Shown: positions 24,166 to 32,791 of the stretch, one piece after another
Layout of the letters: every line of letters starts with the position of its first letter
Numbering within the stretch: position 1 is the stretch's first letter
Source: Clostridiales bacterium
GTDB lineage: Bacteria > Bacillota > Clostridia > Saccharofermentanales > Saccharofermentanaceae
DNA length: 51,464 nucleotides
NCBI GenBank assembly: GCA_017428155.1
Contig: JAFRRJ010000023.1
Span: 1-51,464 of the forward strand
Direction: 5' to 3'
Program-made: the position numbers and the translations under genes
The notes under the pieces: model-generated
Told to the model about the DNA's origin: nothing
Databases searched by the model: none
The model's input: only the letters and a program-made list of their open reading frames with translations

Positions 24166-24828
24166 ATGGAACTTACTTACGAGGCTAATCTACCGCTTTT
24201 ACGAAAGCTCGCAATAATGCTTGCGGTTACCGGTTTGGGCGGCGGCTCATTTGATGAGGCGCCGGGAAGACCCGGCAATGAGGCATCAGATGATTTCGAA
24301 GGCCTTAATATGGGCACAGGGAAATCTGACGAGCAGATAGAAAAGGAAGCGGAAGAGATTCTGGACCTTCATGGTAATGCCATCCTGCGTCTTGCGATTT
24401 CTTACCTGCACAACAAGGAGGATGCGGAAGACATTTTACAGGAGACCATGATCAAATTCGTTACCGTGAGACCTGTTTTCGAGAATGATACACACAGGAA
24501 AGCATGGCTCATGAGAGTTGCATCAAATCTCGCAAAGAACCGCATTGAATACAATAACGTCCGCGATACTCTGGAACTCAACGAGGAGATCGCAGGACAG
24601 GTGCAGGAAGATCTGGACAACGGAGAGGAGTACAAGGCCATCTGGGATGCCGTTGTAGCTCTGCCGATGCACCAGAGGGAAGCAATCCACCTTTTCTATC
24701 AGGAAGGTTATCAGACCGCGGAGATCGCCAAGATCACAGGGCGCCGCGAGGCTACGGTGCGTTCTGACTTAAAGCGCGCACGTGACAAACTGAGGGAATT
24801 GCTTAAGGAGGCAGATGATTTTGAATAA
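24166..24828 (+). CDS. ECF-family RNA polymerase sigma factor
   Basis: A 220-residue sigma-70 family factor. An unusual N-terminal extension of about 55 residues, with a Gly-rich piece 'TGLGGGSFDEAPGRPG', precedes region 2 ('LDLHGNAILRLAISYLHNKEDAEDILQETMIKF'). Region 4 is 'VVALPMHQREAIHLFYQEGYQTAEIAKITGRREATVRSDLKRARDKL', a helix-turn-helix. It should direct RNA polymerase to a small regulon. The ATG has AAGGG just upstream. It overlaps the next gene by 14 bases, the usual layout for a sigma factor and its anti-sigma factor. Confidence 0.9.
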   Translation: MELTYEANLPLLRKLAIMLAVTGLGGGSFDEAPGRPGNEASDDFEGLNMGTGKSDEQIEKEAEEILDLHGNAILRLAISYLHNKEDAEDILQETMIKFVTVRPVFENDTHRKAWLMRVASNLAKNRIEYNNVRDTLELNEEIAGQVQEDLDNGEEYKAIWDAVVALPMHQREAIHLFYQEGYQTAEIAKITGRREATVRSDLKRARDKLRELLKEADDFE

Positions 24829-25759
24829 GTATAACGAAATCATGAGTAACGTAACAGTCGATCCTGAAATGAAGGTCAGGATCATGGCTGCTGTGTCTGC
24901 CGCCATCAGGGAGCATCCTGAACAGACAGTTGTTACCGATATATTCGATGAGGAAGATGAACCGCCTGTCAGAAGAAAGGCCAGAAAGACCCCCATCATC
25001 GTCATATCTTCCATTGCTGCCGGAATCCTCGTATTAGCAGGTGTTTTCTTTGTAATGAGAGGGCTGGGTTCTGAAAAGATGGCATCCACTGAAGGATTCA
25101 GAGATGATCCGGCTTCGAAGAACGTCAATTATGAGGCAACTGAAGCTGCTGACACAATTGGCTATGAGATAAATGCTTATGTAGATGAAAGATCCAATGA
25201 CATTGCGGAGAATACCACCGGGAATGCTGACTCAAATACCGCCGGAAACAACCAGAGCGGTTCACAGAACTATGCTGCATCCACCACACGTGATAACGGA
25301 CAGATAACTGTTGAGACCGCAGATGACTCAAAGTTTTTCTACAAGAATCCTGATGCCAGCGAAGGAATGGGAGATGCCCGCCTCGACAACATCAGCAGGG
25401 AGCTGCCGTTTGATATAAAGGGTTCCGGCACCGGAACTTTCTCGGATACTGTCACACAGGAGGTCTTCATAGGTGTTGACGGCCAGAAGATGCTGCTCCT
25501 TAAGGCTTCGGAGGGGACGGATATTATAAAGGCGTTTGATCCTTCCTGCAACGGTATCTATACTGACAGTTCAACCCCTGAGGGTACTGCAGTCAAGCTT
25601 TACCGCATCGCATTCGGCAATGTCAAGCCTCTCGGAAAGGGAGAGACATCAACGGATATAAACGCTGCTCTCTTCATGAGAGACGGGAATGTCTACCTTC
25701 TTGTCTTCTCTGAACCCCAGCCTTCTGACGTTATCCTCAGAGTTGCCGATGTAGTTTGA
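24815..25759 (+). CDS. Probable membrane anti-sigma factor
   Basis: A 314-residue single-pass membrane protein. The cytoplasmic N-terminal 65 residues ('MSNVTVDPEMKVRIMAAVSAAI') are followed by a membrane helix (about 66-85), a low-complexity Asn/Ser/Thr-rich linker ('NTTGNADSNTAGNNQSG') and an outer domain of about 130 residues. Overlap with the sigma gene and the one-helix layout support an anti-sigma role, with the N-terminal part binding the sigma factor and the outer domain sensing an envelope signal. No zinc-binding anti-sigma motif (HxxxCxxC) is present. AAGGAGG precedes the ATG inside the sigma gene. Confidence 0.72.
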   Translation: MILNKYNEIMSNVTVDPEMKVRIMAAVSAAIREHPEQTVVTDIFDEEDEPPVRRKARKTPIIVISSIAAGILVLAGVFFVMRGLGSEKMASTEGFRDDPASKNVNYEATEAADTIGYEINAYVDERSNDIAENTTGNADSNTAGNNQSGSQNYAASTTRDNGQITVETADDSKFFYKNPDASEGMGDARLDNISRELPFDIKGSGTGTFSDTVTQEVFIGVDGQKMLLLKASEGTDIIKAFDPSCNGIYTDSSTPEGTAVKLYRIAFGNVKPLGKGETSTDINAALFMRDGNVYLLVFSEPQPSDVILRVADVV

Positions 25760-25891
25760 TCCGTTCCGGACAAGATCTCATAAAAACCGATAAAATCAAC
25801 ATTTCAGGTAAATTTATCGCCTTAATCAGAACTGCCATATGCTACAATGAAAATATCTTGTTTATCGGGTGTTTTCACCCGAGGAAAGGGT

Positions 25892-26728
25892 ATGCGTATG
25901 TATTGTCCTAATTGCGGTAAAGAAATTTCCGCCGGTGCATCTTTTTGCGGCGAATGCGGCACAGCAATAGCAGCTGCGGCAGCACCGGCACCTGCAGCAC
26001 CTGTGGCAGAACCTGCACCTGCAGTTGCTCCTGCACCTGCAGCACCTGTGGCAGAACCCGCTCCTGCTGCTCAGCCTGTTGAAGCACAGCCTCAGGCACA
26101 GCCCCAGCCTCAGGCACAGCCAAAGCAGCCTTCTGACCAGATCCCGTTCGGCCAGCACTTTAAGAATCTTATAAAGGCAGCAATTAATCCGGTTACCGGT
26201 CCTGCCGTAATCGCTCCGAAGTATGACAAGGTCGGAAACGGTATCTTTATTGCCGGTATTGTTGTTGTGCTCTGCAGCCTTGCAGCAAATATCACATCCG
26301 TGACGGTTGATCTGATCAGTCTTTTCAGATACCCCAGAGTCTATGATGATATTATCGGCGGTATGATCGCCAGGGATATATTCTACCCTTACATCGTTTA
26401 TGCGATCCGGGTATTCGGCTGTGCAGGCCTTATGCTTCTTGCGGGTCTCATCTTCAAGGAGAAGTGGTCATTCCCCAAGCTCCTTTCCGTTGCAGCTATG
26501 GCTGTGGCTCCCGCATATCTTGTCAGAGAACTTGTCTGCCCGTTCATAGGACTTATTCCTTATGTAGGATTCAGCACACTCATTTCTTCAGCTGCATATA
26601 TCTACTATCTTTTTATGCTCTATGAGGGAATGGGTGAGGTTACAAAGCTCAAGGATGACAAGAAACTGTTTATCCTTGTAGTGGTATTTGCAATTACTGC
26701 ATATTTCGCAAGCTTCTTCAATTACTGA
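25892..26728 (+). CDS. Zinc-ribbon membrane protein with Ala/Pro-rich linker (Yip1-like)
   Basis: A 278-residue protein. It begins with a zinc ribbon (MRMYCPNCGKEISAGASFCGECG: two CxxC pairs), continues with an Ala-Pro linker built from short DNA direct repeats, then a Gln-Pro stretch, and ends in about five membrane helices. The helical part is like Yip1-type proteins, but this is uncertain. Starts at 25892 and 25898 are both possible behind AGGAAAGGG; 25892 fits better. Its role is unknown. It opens a group of zinc-ribbon membrane proteins in this region. Confidence 0.72.
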   Translation: MRMYCPNCGKEISAGASFCGECGTAIAAAAAPAPAAPVAEPAPAVAPAPAAPVAEPAPAAQPVEAQPQAQPQPQAQPKQPSDQIPFGQHFKNLIKAAINPVTGPAVIAPKYDKVGNGIFIAGIVVVLCSLAANITSVTVDLISLFRYPRVYDDIIGGMIARDIFYPYIVYAIRVFGCAGLMLLAGLIFKEKWSFPKLLSVAAMAVAPAYLVRELVCPFIGLIPYVGFSTLISSAAYIYYLFMLYEGMGEVTKLKDDKKLFILVVVFAITAYFASFFNY

Positions 26729-26753
26729 TACCTGAACATTAAGTTTATCTCAT

Positions 26754-26785
26754 GGCGGAAAGCTTTATGGCTTTCCGCCTTTTTA
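26754..26785 (+). terminator. Rho-independent terminator
   Basis: GGCGGAAAGC (26754-26763) pairs perfectly with GCTTTCCGCC (26770-26779), followed by six T residues. Confidence 0.9.
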
Positions 26786-26871
26786 TATAGAAAAACGTAA
26801 AAATAATTTGTATAATTCTAATTGGCGGCGTGTTCGGAAAACACCCGTAAGAATTCGATGTAAAGGGATAG

Positions 26872-27699
26872 ATGATGTCAGAATTAAATGTTACACCGAT
26901 TTCACTCAAATGCAGTATCTGCGGCGGAGATATAGTCAATAACTATCTTGCCGGCACTTCTGTGTGCGCAAACTGCGGAAACAGATGGTCTGTTGCAGAT
27001 CTCATTCCTGACTATTCCAAGTATTCCCGCATTATCGCAGGCATCACCAAAGCGAACAATATTGTCGAGAGCAGTTCCGATGTCGGATCCGCCAATGAGG
27101 CCAAGCTCCTGTTCAAGACATCCGTTATCGAGTGTTCCACGATCAACGATGCTGTATCTGCCGATCTTATCAGGATCTGTGAAGAAGGGCAGAAAAAGGC
27201 GGAACTTCTTGCAGTCTACCTTAAGGGCAAAGGATTCTTCGATAAGCAAAGCTACAGCAGTGCTTTGTCGACTTTGACGAAGGTTAAGGGCTTCAGAGAT
27301 GCTGATGCCATGATGGAGATCTGTAAAGAAGAGATAGAGAAAAAGCGCAAAAAGGATATTCCCTGGGCGGTTGTCTTCAGTCTGCCGCTTCCGGCTGCCG
27401 TAGGATTATTTTTCCGTGAACAGTTCGGTTGGCCATGGGCTGTTTGCATCCTGTTATTCCTTGCCGGTTCGGCAGGATTGGGATATCTGCTTTACCGGGG
27501 CGGAGTATTATCGGTCATAATCAAGATACTTTCCTTCCTTGCGGCAGGACCTATCATCATATTTTCCATTCTTGCATATGCGTTACATGTACCGGTCTGG
27601 ATATCAGTGATAGTCGCAATAGGAGCACCGATCGCTCTGTTTGTTCTTTTCGCGATGACGACAGAACAATTATCTGCATTTACGAATAAAAAGAATTAA
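26872..27699 (+). CDS. Zinc-ribbon membrane protein of unknown function
   Basis: A 275-residue protein. The N-terminus has a zinc ribbon (CSICGGDI...CANCGNRW, two CxxC pairs). A soluble helical part follows (about 50-150), which looks TPR-like around 'LLAVYLKGKGFFDKQSYSSALSTLTKVKGFRDADAMMEICKEEIEKKRKK'. It ends in about four membrane helices from residue 164. It is 18 bases upstream of the SPFH gene and likely in the same operon. The function is not known to me; the topology suggests a membrane adaptor with cytoplasmic ribbon and helices. Confidence 0.7.
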   Translation: MMSELNVTPISLKCSICGGDIVNNYLAGTSVCANCGNRWSVADLIPDYSKYSRIIAGITKANNIVESSSDVGSANEAKLLFKTSVIECSTINDAVSADLIRICEEGQKKAELLAVYLKGKGFFDKQSYSSALSTLTKVKGFRDADAMMEICKEEIEKKRKKDIPWAVVFSLPLPAAVGLFFREQFGWPWAVCILLFLAGSAGLGYLLYRGGVLSVIIKILSFLAAGPIIIFSILAYALHVPVWISVIVAIGAPIALFVLFAMTTEQLSAFTNKKN

Positions 27700-27717
27700 G
27701 AAAGGGAGAAGTAAGAA

Positions 27718-29025
27718 ATGGTTGAAGCTATTAGTGTAATCAAGTACGAAGGCAGTAATGAAGTCCTCGCACACAAGCACGAGAAAGAAGATTTTACGAT
27801 CGGCTCCCAGCTGATCGTCCATGAGACGCAGGAAGCTTTATTCTTCCGTGACGGTAAGATCTTCGATCAGTTCAAGGCCGGCAGACACACGCTCGTTACA
27901 AACAACATTCCTAAGGTCCGTGACTATATGAAGCTCGGTACCGGCGGTATCAACGTTTTCCACTGCGAAGTCTACTTCATCAACATGGTTACCCAGATGG
28001 GCATCAGATGGGGTACAGACAGCAAGGTAAGACTATTTGATCCCGCATCAGGACTCCACGTCGAGATCGGCGCATCCGGTAACTTCAATATGAGAGTTAC
28101 TGACTCTGCCAAACTCATCTTAAAGCTCGTCGGAACAACAGACGGCCTTATGCAGAGTGATGTCACAGGCGAGGGAAAGTCTTACGGCACAGGCATGTTC
28201 AAGGCTTTGATCGTTAACAAGGTTAAGGCTAATCTCGCACGCATCATCAAGGAAAACAACCTTAACATCCTTGAGATTGACGCTTACCTTGACGTAATCT
28301 CCTCAAAGCTCATGCTCGACATCAATCAGACTCTGGACGAATACGGTCTCACGATGCCCGAGTTCTACGTAACATCCATCGTCACACCCGACAACGATCC
28401 GAACTTCGTACGCCTTAAGCAGCAGTTTGCAGACAAGACTCTTAAAGTCCGTGAAGAAGAAGTTAAGAAGGCAGAGGCAGAAGCTGCACAGCAGAGAAAG
28501 ATCGTTGAAGCCCAGACTGAAGCTCAGCTCAAGGCCGTAAGCGCTCAGGGTGAGGCTGATGCTCTCCGTATCAAGGCTCAGGCTGAAGCAGATGCATACA
28601 GAATGCAGGCTCAGGCAGAGGCTCAGGAGATGCAGATGAAGGGCTACACCTACAGAGACGAGACAGCACGCCAGGTCGGTCTCGAAGCTATGCAGAACGG
28701 TATCACAGGCGGCGGTTCCGGCGGCGGAGCTTCCGGCGGTATCGGTGATGTCGCTTCTCTCGGTGTTACACTTGGTGCAATGGGCGGCGTTATCAACATG
28801 ACAAGAGACGCCATGGCACCCATCATGGGCGAGTCCCAGAAGGTCGGCGAAGGCTTTGGCAATGTAGTAAACGGCGGCGTTGGCGGCGGTACTGCTCCGG
28901 CAGTTGAACCTGCACCTGCTCCTGCTGTACCTGCTGATGGCGCATGGAACTGCCCTAACTGCGGAAAGACAGGAATCACTTCCAGATTCTGTCCTGACTG
29001 CGGCGCGGCAAGACCGGTAGGCTGA
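27718..29025 (+). CDS. SPFH (band 7) domain protein with C-terminal zinc ribbon, YdjI-like
   Basis: A 435-residue soluble SPFH protein. The N-terminal part 'AISVIKYEGSNEVLAHKHEKEDFTIGSQLIVHETQEALFFRDG' is typical of the YdjI/virion-core-like SPFH group. A long Ala/Glu/Gln coiled region follows (about 245-310, 'QAEADAYRMQAQAEAQEMQM'), then a Gly-rich linker, a Pro-Ala linker and a zinc ribbon (CPNCG...CPDCG). Such proteins form membrane-associated oligomers; in Bacilli related proteins take part in phage-shock-like envelope stress responses. GGGAG precedes the ATG. A strong terminator follows. Confidence 0.85.
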   Translation: MVEAISVIKYEGSNEVLAHKHEKEDFTIGSQLIVHETQEALFFRDGKIFDQFKAGRHTLVTNNIPKVRDYMKLGTGGINVFHCEVYFINMVTQMGIRWGTDSKVRLFDPASGLHVEIGASGNFNMRVTDSAKLILKLVGTTDGLMQSDVTGEGKSYGTGMFKALIVNKVKANLARIIKENNLNILEIDAYLDVISSKLMLDINQTLDEYGLTMPEFYVTSIVTPDNDPNFVRLKQQFADKTLKVREEEVKKAEAEAAQQRKIVEAQTEAQLKAVSAQGEADALRIKAQAEADAYRMQAQAEAQEMQMKGYTYRDETARQVGLEAMQNGITGGGSGGGASGGIGDVASLGVTLGAMGGVINMTRDAMAPIMGESQKVGEGFGNVVNGGVGGGTAPAVEPAPAPAVPADGAWNCPNCGKTGITSRFCPDCGAARPVG

Positions 29026-29046
29026 GAATTACAATGATATAAGGAT

Positions 29047-29084
29047 GACGGCGGAAGGCTTCAGAGGCTTTCCGCCGTCTTTTG
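29047..29084 (+). terminator. Rho-independent terminator after the SPFH gene
   Basis: GACGGCGGAAGGC (29047-29059) pairs with GCTTTCCGCCGTC (29067-29079) with one wobble, followed by TTTTG. Confidence 0.9.
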
Positions 29085-29230
29085 TTTCAGAGGTTATGAC
29101 GGCAGGTCTGTAAAGGCAAGATGATCCCGGTTTTGCAGATCTTCATAAAAATCGTTGCAACATTTTACTGTGCAAATCTGTTTTTAGGACAGAAGGCAAA
29201 TTTGCAGTACGTTTTTCGGAGGTTATATAA

Positions 29231-30532
29231 ATGAAGATTTGTTCTAAGAAAGATCTTAAGGTAATGGCAGGAGTCCTTGCCGCTGCATCTCTTCTCGGAG
29301 GATGCAATGTAAATGTCAGGACAAATAAGAACATCCTTAAGGGCGATTCAAAGGCAAGAACAGAGATCAATCTTAATGAGGTATCCACAACAGAGTTCGA
29401 TGAGAACAGTATGGATGCGCTTTACAGAAAGTATTGTTTTGACATTTTCAGCCAGACGGTTAAGGATTACGGTTCAAATGACAATATCATGATCTCTCCC
29501 GCATCAATAATGATGGCACTTGATATGGTTGCGGCAGGCGCCAAGGGAGAATCGTTAAAGCAGCTTACGGATATTTTCGCTGAAGGGCAGGGACCGCTTA
29601 CACAGCAGGCTTATGCAGCTTCCCTTATGGATAAGATCAATGAAGCCGAGAAGGTCGAGTTCTCCTGCGCAAACGCTGTCTGGAGCAATAAGGATATTTT
29701 GGGAGACAGCGTAAATCTTGATTATATCGATTACATTAAAGGCACATTTGATGCGGAATACAATGTAAGAAGCTTCGACAAAAGGACTCCTGATGAGATC
29801 AACAGCTGGGTCGACGAGCATACTGACCACATGATCAGGAAGGCAATAGACAATCTGAATCCTGAAACGGTCATGGTGCTTGTAAATGCTATCGCTTTTG
29901 ACGCAAATTGGAATGAACCCTATAAGGAATCCCAGGTTATCGACGATGATTTTACTACATATGAAGGCAACACACAGAATGTAAAATTCCTCCGCTGCAA
30001 CGGGAAGAATTATTTTGAGACAGAGAAAGCTACAGGATTCATGAAGTACTATGAAGGTTGTGAATATGCTTTCCTCGCTATACTTCCAACAGATGAATCC
30101 ATAAGTGCAAATGAGTTTATAAAGAACTTCAGTGCTGATGATTATGAGGCATTCATCTCAAGCAAGTCATTCGACTATGATGTAGTCACGATGATCCCCG
30201 AGTTTGAATCCGATTTTGAATTCGGACTTAATGACACGATCGAGAATATGGGCGCGCAAAACATTTTCCACAGTGAGCTTGCAGATCTTTCCGGCATAGC
30301 AGGTGAACCCGGTGATCTTTATGTGTCAAAGGTTATCCACAAGACGCATATCGAGGTCGATGCACATGGAACAAAGGCAGCAGCAGTCACATCTGTCTCT
30401 CTAGATGCGGCAGGAGCTCAGCCCGTTGTCCGTGAGATCCGTCTGGTTGAGTGCGACAGACCTTTTGCATACGCAATAGTTGACGCCGGGACAATGGCTC
30501 CCGTCTTCATCGGCACAGTGAACGAAGTTTAA
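29231..30532 (+). CDS. Serpin family protease inhibitor, lipoprotein
   Basis: A 433-residue serpin with a lipoprotein signal: lipobox 'LLGGC' at Cys25. The serpin core shows 'NIMISPASIMMALDMVAAGAKGES', 'ANAVWSN', 'VMVLVNAIAFDANW', 'KVIHKTHIEVDAHGTKAAAVT' (the breach and hinge) and the C-terminal 'RPFAYAIVD..APVFIGTVNEV'. The Ala-rich hinge supports an inhibitory mechanism. The reactive loop after the hinge is 'SVSLDAAGAQPVVRE', longer than in alpha-1-antitrypsin, so the exact P1 residue is uncertain. It should sit outside the cell, anchored by lipid, and trap host or competitor serine proteases. GGAGG precedes the ATG. Confidence 0.93.
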   Translation: MKICSKKDLKVMAGVLAAASLLGGCNVNVRTNKNILKGDSKARTEINLNEVSTTEFDENSMDALYRKYCFDIFSQTVKDYGSNDNIMISPASIMMALDMVAAGAKGESLKQLTDIFAEGQGPLTQQAYAASLMDKINEAEKVEFSCANAVWSNKDILGDSVNLDYIDYIKGTFDAEYNVRSFDKRTPDEINSWVDEHTDHMIRKAIDNLNPETVMVLVNAIAFDANWNEPYKESQVIDDDFTTYEGNTQNVKFLRCNGKNYFETEKATGFMKYYEGCEYAFLAILPTDESISANEFIKNFSADDYEAFISSKSFDYDVVTMIPEFESDFEFGLNDTIENMGAQNIFHSELADLSGIAGEPGDLYVSKVIHKTHIEVDAHGTKAAAVTSVSLDAAGAQPVVREIRLVECDRPFAYAIVDAGTMAPVFIGTVNEV

Positions 30533-30565
30533 ATCTATCTATAAATCCATAGGGTGGTATCTATT

Positions 30566-31867
30566 ATGAAAATCTGTTCAGCAAAAGACATCAAGGCAGC
30601 AGCTGCGATCATGGCAGCATCGATTCTTCTCGGCGGATGCGCAAACGCTTCAATAACCGGTCAGTCTCTGGTAAATGATCCTGCTATCGTTGCCGAGATC
30701 AATCTCAATGAAGTCAGAAACACTGATTACGATCAGAAACTGATGGACCGTGAATACAGAAGATATTGCTTCGATCTTCTGAGCCAGACGCTCAGGGATC
30801 AGGGCGGTGATAACAATGTAATGATCTCTCCCGCATCCATCATGATGGCACTTGATATGGTAGCTGCCGGAGCAAAGGGCGAGTCATTAAGACAGCTTAC
30901 CGATCTTTTTGCGGAAGGCCAGGGCCCTCTTACCCAGCAGGCATATGCGGCAGCAATGATGGAAAAGATAAATGAGGCAGAGAAGGTCGATTTCTCATGC
31001 GCCAATGCGATCTGGAACAACGCACGTCTTTTAGGTGATAAGGTGAACATGAATTTTGTTGACTATATCCGCAATACATTCCTTGCTGAATACAACGTGA
31101 AGGATTTTGACAACAAGACTCCTGATGAGATCAATGCCTGGATCGATGAGCATACTAATCACATGATCAAGAAAGCGATCGATCAGCTCGATCCTGAGAC
31201 AGTTATGGTCCTCGTAAATGCCATCGCTTTTGAAGCTGAGTGGCAGGATCCATATATGGAAGATCAGATCGTGGACGGCCTGTTTACCAAAGCTGACGGC
31301 GAGATCACAGAGGCAACTTTCCTGAACTGTGCCGTAACGGATTATTTTGAGACAGATAAGGCTACAGGATTCCTCAAGAGCTACGAGGGCGGACAGTATG
31401 CTTTCCTCGCCATTCTTCCTACAGATGATTCAATAGATGCCAACGAGTTTGCTAAGGATTTCTCAGCTGAGGATTATGAGAAGTTTATCGCAAGTGTAAC
31501 TGATAAATATACTGTATATACCAAAATGCCCGAGTTCACTTCTGACTTTGAATATCTGGTAAACGGTACGCTTCAGAATCTTGGTGCAACGGATGTTTTC
31601 GATCCCGTCAAGGCAGATCTGTCAGGCATCAGCGGCGCGCACGGAGACATCTATGTGTCCAAGGTGATCCACAAGACTCACATCGAGGTTGACCGCAAGG
31701 GAACAAAGGCAGCAGCGGTTACCGTTATAACACTGGAGAAGAACGCAGTATTCGAAGAAGATGTTCCCGAAGTACGTTATGTTGAATGCGACAGACCTTT
31801 TGCATATGCGATCGTTGATACTGAGACAATGGCTCCGATCTTCATCGGTACCGTAAATCAGGTTTAA
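30566..31867 (+). CDS. Serpin family protease inhibitor, lipoprotein, tandem paralogue
   Basis: A 433-residue serpin of the same length and layout as the previous gene, with lipobox 'LLGGC'. The start at 30566 has AGGGTGG eight bases upstream. The core motifs are nearly the same ('NVMISPASIMMALDMVAAGAKGES', 'KVIHKTHIEVDRKGTKAAAVT'), but the reactive loop is 'VITLEKNAVFEEDVPEVR', quite different. The two genes are 33 bp apart and probably co-transcribed. A conserved scaffold with a changed loop is the pattern expected when duplicates adapt to different proteases. Confidence 0.93.
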   Translation: MKICSAKDIKAAAAIMAASILLGGCANASITGQSLVNDPAIVAEINLNEVRNTDYDQKLMDREYRRYCFDLLSQTLRDQGGDNNVMISPASIMMALDMVAAGAKGESLRQLTDLFAEGQGPLTQQAYAAAMMEKINEAEKVDFSCANAIWNNARLLGDKVNMNFVDYIRNTFLAEYNVKDFDNKTPDEINAWIDEHTNHMIKKAIDQLDPETVMVLVNAIAFEAEWQDPYMEDQIVDGLFTKADGEITEATFLNCAVTDYFETDKATGFLKSYEGGQYAFLAILPTDDSIDANEFAKDFSAEDYEKFIASVTDKYTVYTKMPEFTSDFEYLVNGTLQNLGATDVFDPVKADLSGISGAHGDIYVSKVIHKTHIEVDRKGTKAAAVTVITLEKNAVFEEDVPEVRYVECDRPFAYAIVDTETMAPIFIGTVNQV

Positions 31868-31947
31868 TGCAATCGTTATAGACAGTGTATAAAGACTGAA
31901 TTAAAAAATGTATTAAAAGTCAATCCATATAGCAGCCTTCCACGGGT

Positions 31948-31985
31948 TATAATATGCGGAGTGTGCATGACGCGCTCCGCATATT
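31948..31985 (+). promoter_or_regulatory. -10 box overlapping a 35-bp inverted repeat
   Basis: TATAAT (31948-31953) overlaps the left arm AATATGCGGAG (31951-31961), which pairs with CTCCGCATATT (31975-31985); four more pairs (two of them wobbles) extend it toward the loop CATGA. The transcript start would fall inside the repeat. It could be an operator for the PAP2 gene or a terminator-like stem ending the serpin transcript, though no T run follows. Confidence 0.45.
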
Positions 31986-32004
31986 AATCTTCAGGAGAAA
32001 TGCT

Positions 32005-32679
32005 TTGGAGACATCCGGAAACAAAAGCCTTATTAAGAAGATACTCTTTGTTATCGTAACCCTGCTGCCGATGGCAATCTATATGGTTGTCTATATGCCG
32101 GTGTTTTTCTGGGTCGAGAGCCTTGAGCCTGCAGGCGGTTTCCACATCATCCACACGGCAATAGATGACATGATCCCGGTAGTCGAAGCCTTCATTATCC
32201 CTTACATTCTGTGGCTTCCATATCTTTGCGCCGGCATGATCGCTATTGCAGTTAAAAGCCGCAGGATCTCCCGCAAGACTTCATATATGCTCATGGCAGG
32301 AATGACCCTGTTCATCGTTATCTCGCTCGCATACCCCAACGCTCTTGAACTTAGAGAAGCTATTCCCGACAGAGATAACATCTTCATGAACATGATCTCC
32401 TACCTTCATTCCATAGACACGCCGACTGATGTCCTTCCGAGTCTTCATGTTTACGATGCAATAGTAGTTGCCGCAGGACTTCACCTTACTTTCCCTTCAA
32501 AGAAAGGACTGCTTGCTGCAAGCGATCTTCTGACACTCCTTATTATCCTTTCAACGGTATTCATCAAACAGCATTCAGTCATCGACGTTATATCTGCCAT
32601 CATATTGTTCATCCCGGTATTCATAATCATTTGCTTTGTTATCAAGCCGCTTAAAAGGGATGAATTGAAAGCTTCCTGA
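32005..32679 (+). CDS. PAP2-like membrane protein (phosphatase or inositolphosphotransferase type)
   Basis: A 224-residue protein with about six membrane helices. It carries the PAP2 active-site pieces 'DVLPSLHVYDAIVVA' (PSLH) and 'STVFIKQHSVIDVISA' (H-x3-D), with the first Lys/Arg block not obvious. Family members dephosphorylate lipid phosphates such as phosphatidate or undecaprenyl pyrophosphate, or move phospho-head groups. The start is probably the TTG at 32005, seven bases after AGGAG. A longer frame from the ATG at 31954 would read through the inverted repeat and lacks a binding site. Confidence 0.8.
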   Translation: METSGNKSLIKKILFVIVTLLPMAIYMVVYMPVFFWVESLEPAGGFHIIHTAIDDMIPVVEAFIIPYILWLPYLCAGMIAIAVKSRRISRKTSYMLMAGMTLFIVISLAYPNALELREAIPDRDNIFMNMISYLHSIDTPTDVLPSLHVYDAIVVAAGLHLTFPSKKGLLAASDLLTLLIILSTVFIKQHSVIDVISAIILFIPVFIIICFVIKPLKRDELKAS

Positions 32680-32791
32680 TCTTTTTCGGGGCCCCTTCGA
32701 AAATAACGGCAATACCAACGTGATATAATATTCCTGTTTAGGGAGTTATGATTTTTTGCTTCGGCTTTTTTCATTTGACGGGGGATAGATT

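Noticed and set aside
25862..26158. Minus-strand frames rich in Cys/Arg or Gln/Val
   Set aside because: They are the reverse reading of the Ala/Pro repeat linker of the zinc-ribbon protein.
28650..28979. Pro-rich minus-strand frame of 109 codons
   Set aside because: It is antisense to the Gly-rich linker of the SPFH protein.
31954..32004. ATG at 31954 as start of the PAP2 gene
   Set aside because: It sits inside the inverted repeat, has no binding site, and would overlap the probable transcript start; the TTG at 32005 fits better.
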